From: G963668185 sp965237445
GTDB taxonomy: Bacteria; Chloroflexota; Dehalococcoidia; Lucifugimonadales; G963668185
Direction of reading: 5' to 3'
Assembly: GCA_965237445.1 (NCBI GenBank)
Contig: OZ250142.1
Span: 1,364,001 to 1,428,000 of the forward strand
DNA length: 64,000 bases
Shown here piece after piece: positions 61,639-64,000 of the stretch; the stretch's first letter is position 1, and every line of letters starts with the position of its first letter. The position numbers and the translations under genes are program-made. The notes beneath the pieces were generated by a model. It ran no database searches. It was not told the DNA's origin and saw only the letters and a program-made list of their open reading frames with translations.

Positions 61639-64000
61639 ATGGTTACGGCACAGTCGAGGGGAACACGCTACGACCACACGGTCATTGAGTCGAAGTGGCA
61701 GCGCCGCTGGGCCGACGACGGCCTTCACAAGGTGCGCGACGACGATCCGCGGCCCAAGTGGTATGAACTCACTATGTACCCTTACCCGTCCGGCGATCTC
61801 CACATAGGACACTGGTACGTGATGGCGCCTTCGGACGCGCACGCCCGGTATCGCAGGATGCTGGGCTACAACGTTCTGCACCCCATGGGGTTCGACGCCT
61901 TCGGTCTGCCTGCTGAGAACGCCGCCATCCGGCGCGGCGTCCATCCTTTGCGGTGGACGATGAACAACATTGAGAACATGCGCCGGCAGTTGCGCACGAT
62001 GGGTACTGTCTACGACTGGGATAGGGAAGTGGTCACCTGCGATCCGGACTACTACAAGTGGAACCAGTGGCTCTTCCTGAAGTTATACGAGGCCGGGCTG
62101 GCGTATAGAGCTTATGCTCCTGCGAACTGGTGCCCATCCTGCAACACCGTTCTTGCCAACGAACAGGTCACATCAGAGGGCAAGTGCGAAAGGTGTGATA
62201 CGTCCGTCACGCACAGAGACCTGAACCAGTGGTTCTTTCGGATCACTGATTACGCGGAGGAACTGCTGGACATGTCAGGCCTGGAATGGCCGGCTAACAT
62301 CAAGACGATGCAGACCAACTGGATCGGCCGAAGCGAAGGCGTGAACATCCGCTTCGACATCTCGGACCACGGCTTGGACCAGCCTTTCATCGACACCTTC
62401 ACGACTCGCATCGACACCATCTACGGTGTCACGTTCGTTGTGCTTGCGCCGGAGCATCAACTGACTGCGCAGCTCACGACTCCGCACTGCCGCGAAGCGG
62501 TGGAGGCGTACGTGGAAGAGGCGCGTCGGCAGACCGAGATCGAACGCCTGTCGACCGACAAAGACAAGACAGGCGTCTTCACCGGCTCTTACTGCATGAA
62601 CCTTCTGAATGGCGAGCGGGTCCCAATCTTCGTGGGCGACTACGTGCTGATGAGCTACGGCACCGGGATAGTGATGGGTGTTCCGGCCCACGACCAGCGG
62701 GACTACGCGTTCGCTCAGAAGCATGACCTTCCAATCAAGGTCGTCGTAGCGCCCCCCGATTGGGACGGCGAACCCCTGCCGGAAGCGTACGTCGACGAGG
62801 GCGTGCAGGTCGCCTCAGGAGACTTCGACGGCTTGCCGAGCGCGACCGCCCGTACTCGAATCGCCGAGTTCCTGGAGGACAAGGGTTGGGGTGAGCGCAG
62901 GGTCCAGTACCGCATGCGCGACTGGCTGATCTCCAGGCAGCGGTACTGGGGCGCGCCCATCCCCATCGTCTATTGCGAGACCGACGGCGAAGTGCCGGTC
63001 CCATATGATCAATTGCCTGTCCTGTTGCCTGAGGACGCAGAGTTCAAGCCAACGGGCGAGTCGCCATTAGGGTTCCATCGTGGTTTCATGGAGGTTGAGT
63101 GCCCTCAGTGCGGCCGGCCTGCCAGGCGCGAGTCCGACACGATGGACACGTTCGTGGACTCTTCCTGGTACCAGTTCAGGTATCTGAGCCCGCATTATGA
63201 AGCGGGACCAGTGGACCCGGCCGCCGCCGGCCTCTGGGGTGCCGTCGACCAGTACACGGGCGGCTCCGAACATGCTGTCATGCACCTCTTGTACGCTCGC
63301 TTCTTCACTAAGGCCATGCGAGATCTTGGAGAGATCGGCGTGGACGAGCCATTCGCACGGCTCTTCAACCAAGGGCAGATCGTCCTGGGCAGCCGCAGGA
63401 TGAGTAAGTCGCGTGGAAACGTCGTGGCCCCGGACGACTACGTCGCAGAGTCGGGTGCTGACGCCGTGCGATGCTACATGATGTTCCTTGGCCCCTGGGA
63501 CCAGGGCGGCGAGTGGAGCGACTCCGGACTGAACGGAGTCAGCAGGTGGCTAAACCGGGTGTGGGAACTGGCTTCCCGCGATCCTGACCTTCTGGACGTG
63601 ACGATCGCAGACAGCGACGCGGTACGCGATTTGCAGCGAGCTGTTCACCAGTCAATTCGAAAGGTTACCGAAGACCTGGAGAGGTTCAAGTTCAACACCT
63701 CTATTGCCGCACTCATGGAACTGACCAATCACATGAACCAGGTGTGGGAGCGTCGTAGCGTGGATGGGGAGGTCTGGCGGGAAGCTGTGGGAAAGCTGTT
63801 GCTGCTCATGGCGCCCATGGCCCCTCACATCGCGGAGGAGCTTTGGGAGGCTACGGGACGCCGGTACAGTGTCCACCAACAGGCCTGGCCCGTGTGGGAC
63901 GAGTCCCTGGCTGCCAGCGACTCGATCACGCTGGTTGTCCAAGTTAACGGCCAGCTCAGGGACCGCATTGAGGTTGACGCGTCGATTGAAGAGGGCCGCG
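61639..64000 (+). CDS. leuS: Leucyl-tRNA synthetase (partial, C-terminus beyond window)
   Basis: ATG 61639 opens 787 codons without a stop. Class I signature HIGH is in GDLHIGHWYV, and KMSKS appears as RMSKSRGN near 63400. The zinc-like CPSC and C-X2-C (CERCDT) knuckles, the editing domain (TTPHCREAV, TRIDTIYGVTF) and the WNQWLFLKLYEAGLAYR segment fit bacterial LeuRS of 820-860 residues, so a short C-terminal part is missing. Regulated by the T-box leader upstream. Confidence 0.97.
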   Translation, partial: MVTAQSRGTRYDHTVIESKWQRRWADDGLHKVRDDDPRPKWYELTMYPYPSGDLHIGHWYVMAPSDAHARYRRMLGYNVLHPMGFDAFGLPAENAAIRRGVHPLRWTMNNIENMRRQLRTMGTVYDWDREVVTCDPDYYKWNQWLFLKLYEAGLAYRAYAPANWCPSCNTVLANEQVTSEGKCERCDTSVTHRDLNQWFFRITDYAEELLDMSGLEWPANIKTMQTNWIGRSEGVNIRFDISDHGLDQPFIDTFTTRIDTIYGVTFVVLAPEHQLTAQLTTPHCREAVEAYVEEARRQTEIERLSTDKDKTGVFTGSYCMNLLNGERVPIFVGDYVLMSYGTGIVMGVPAHDQRDYAFAQKHDLPIKVVVAPPDWDGEPLPEAYVDEGVQVASGDFDGLPSATARTRIAEFLEDKGWGERRVQYRMRDWLISRQRYWGAPIPIVYCETDGEVPVPYDQLPVLLPEDAEFKPTGESPLGFHRGFMEVECPQCGRPARRESDTMDTFVDSSWYQFRYLSPHYEAGPVDPAAAGLWGAVDQYTGGSEHAVMHLLYARFFTKAMRDLGEIGVDEPFARLFNQGQIVLGSRRMSKSRGNVVAPDDYVAESGADAVRCYMMFLGPWDQGGEWSDSGLNGVSRWLNRVWELASRDPDLLDVTIADSDAVRDLQRAVHQSIRKVTEDLERFKFNTSIAALMELTNHMNQVWERRSVDGEVWREAVGKLLLLMAPMAPHIAEELWEATGRRYSVHQQAWPVWDESLAASDSITLVVQVNGQLRDRIEVDASIEEGR

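Overview
The window is 64 kb of a high-GC bacterial chromosome. It is dense with metabolic genes: three acyl-CoA dehydrogenases, a tandem CaiB/BaiF CoA-transferase, two paralogous DAO-type flavin oxidoreductases, a bacterial-luciferase-like monooxygenase, a rhamnonate-dehydratase-like enolase-superfamily enzyme, several ABC-2 exporters, and lipoproteins beside genes with Gram-positive-style regulation (a T-box on leuS). This mix, with an encoded selenocysteine tRNA, points to Chloroflexota, possibly a Dehalococcoidia/SAR202-like lineage. That placement is inference from gene content; no rRNA gene is present.

Layout. 1-3090: Gld-type ABC exporter (minus). 3350-5548: cysteine desulfurase, a lipoprotein, thioredoxin. 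5650-5747: tRNA-Sec. 5864-11220: LLM monooxygenase, a frameshifted phytoene-dehydrogenase-like gene, a zinc alcohol dehydrogenase and a DRG-like TGS GTPase. 11292-18059: DUF3800 protein, acyl-CoA dehydrogenase, O-antigen-ligase-like polymerase, flavin oxidoreductase, glycosyltransferase. 18300-24361: NAD salvage pair (nicotinamidase, pncB), then tilS, a CNNM/CorC protein, recX and recA on the minus strand. 24524-32016: CoA-transferase and SDR, then a stretch where three neighbouring genes are each frameshifted, then an MFS carrier. 32437-36753: second flavin oxidoreductase and a three-gene ABC exporter. 36915-43541: pyrE, an orphan small protein behind three dyads, two HAD phosphatases, a class IV aminotransferase and a DUF2298 membrane protein. 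43641-49470: RAM-domain protein, two acyl-CoA dehydrogenases, Nudix, solute-binding lipoprotein, enolase-family dehydratase and a gene-tail remnant. 49488-53157: a DUF4276/AAA pair resembling a defence module, then a DrrAB-like exporter. 53892-58239: argC, HAD, an unusual His-rich mini-protein, tRNA-Glu, and a TPP-riboswitch-controlled thiG-thiE-thiS operon. 58376-64000: DUF4349/PKD lipoprotein, Nudix, P-loop kinase, T-box leader and leuS (cut by the window end).

Most notable signals. (1) Two unlinked intergenic loci (32.2 and 53.6 kb) carry arrays of a 10-11 bp unit, consensus TGTNNCRTTT, in tandem on one side and inverted on the other, each downstream of an extended -10 promoter. (2) A 57-residue protein made of three HECD/HEHHG repeats is one third histidine. 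(3) Several genes, and both repeat loci, have a -10 hexamer exactly 6 nt before ATG, which implies leaderless transcripts. (4) A selenocysteine tRNA stands alone, with no sel genes nearby. (5) Four genes have disrupted reading frames and two more have in-frame amber codons at their 5' ends.
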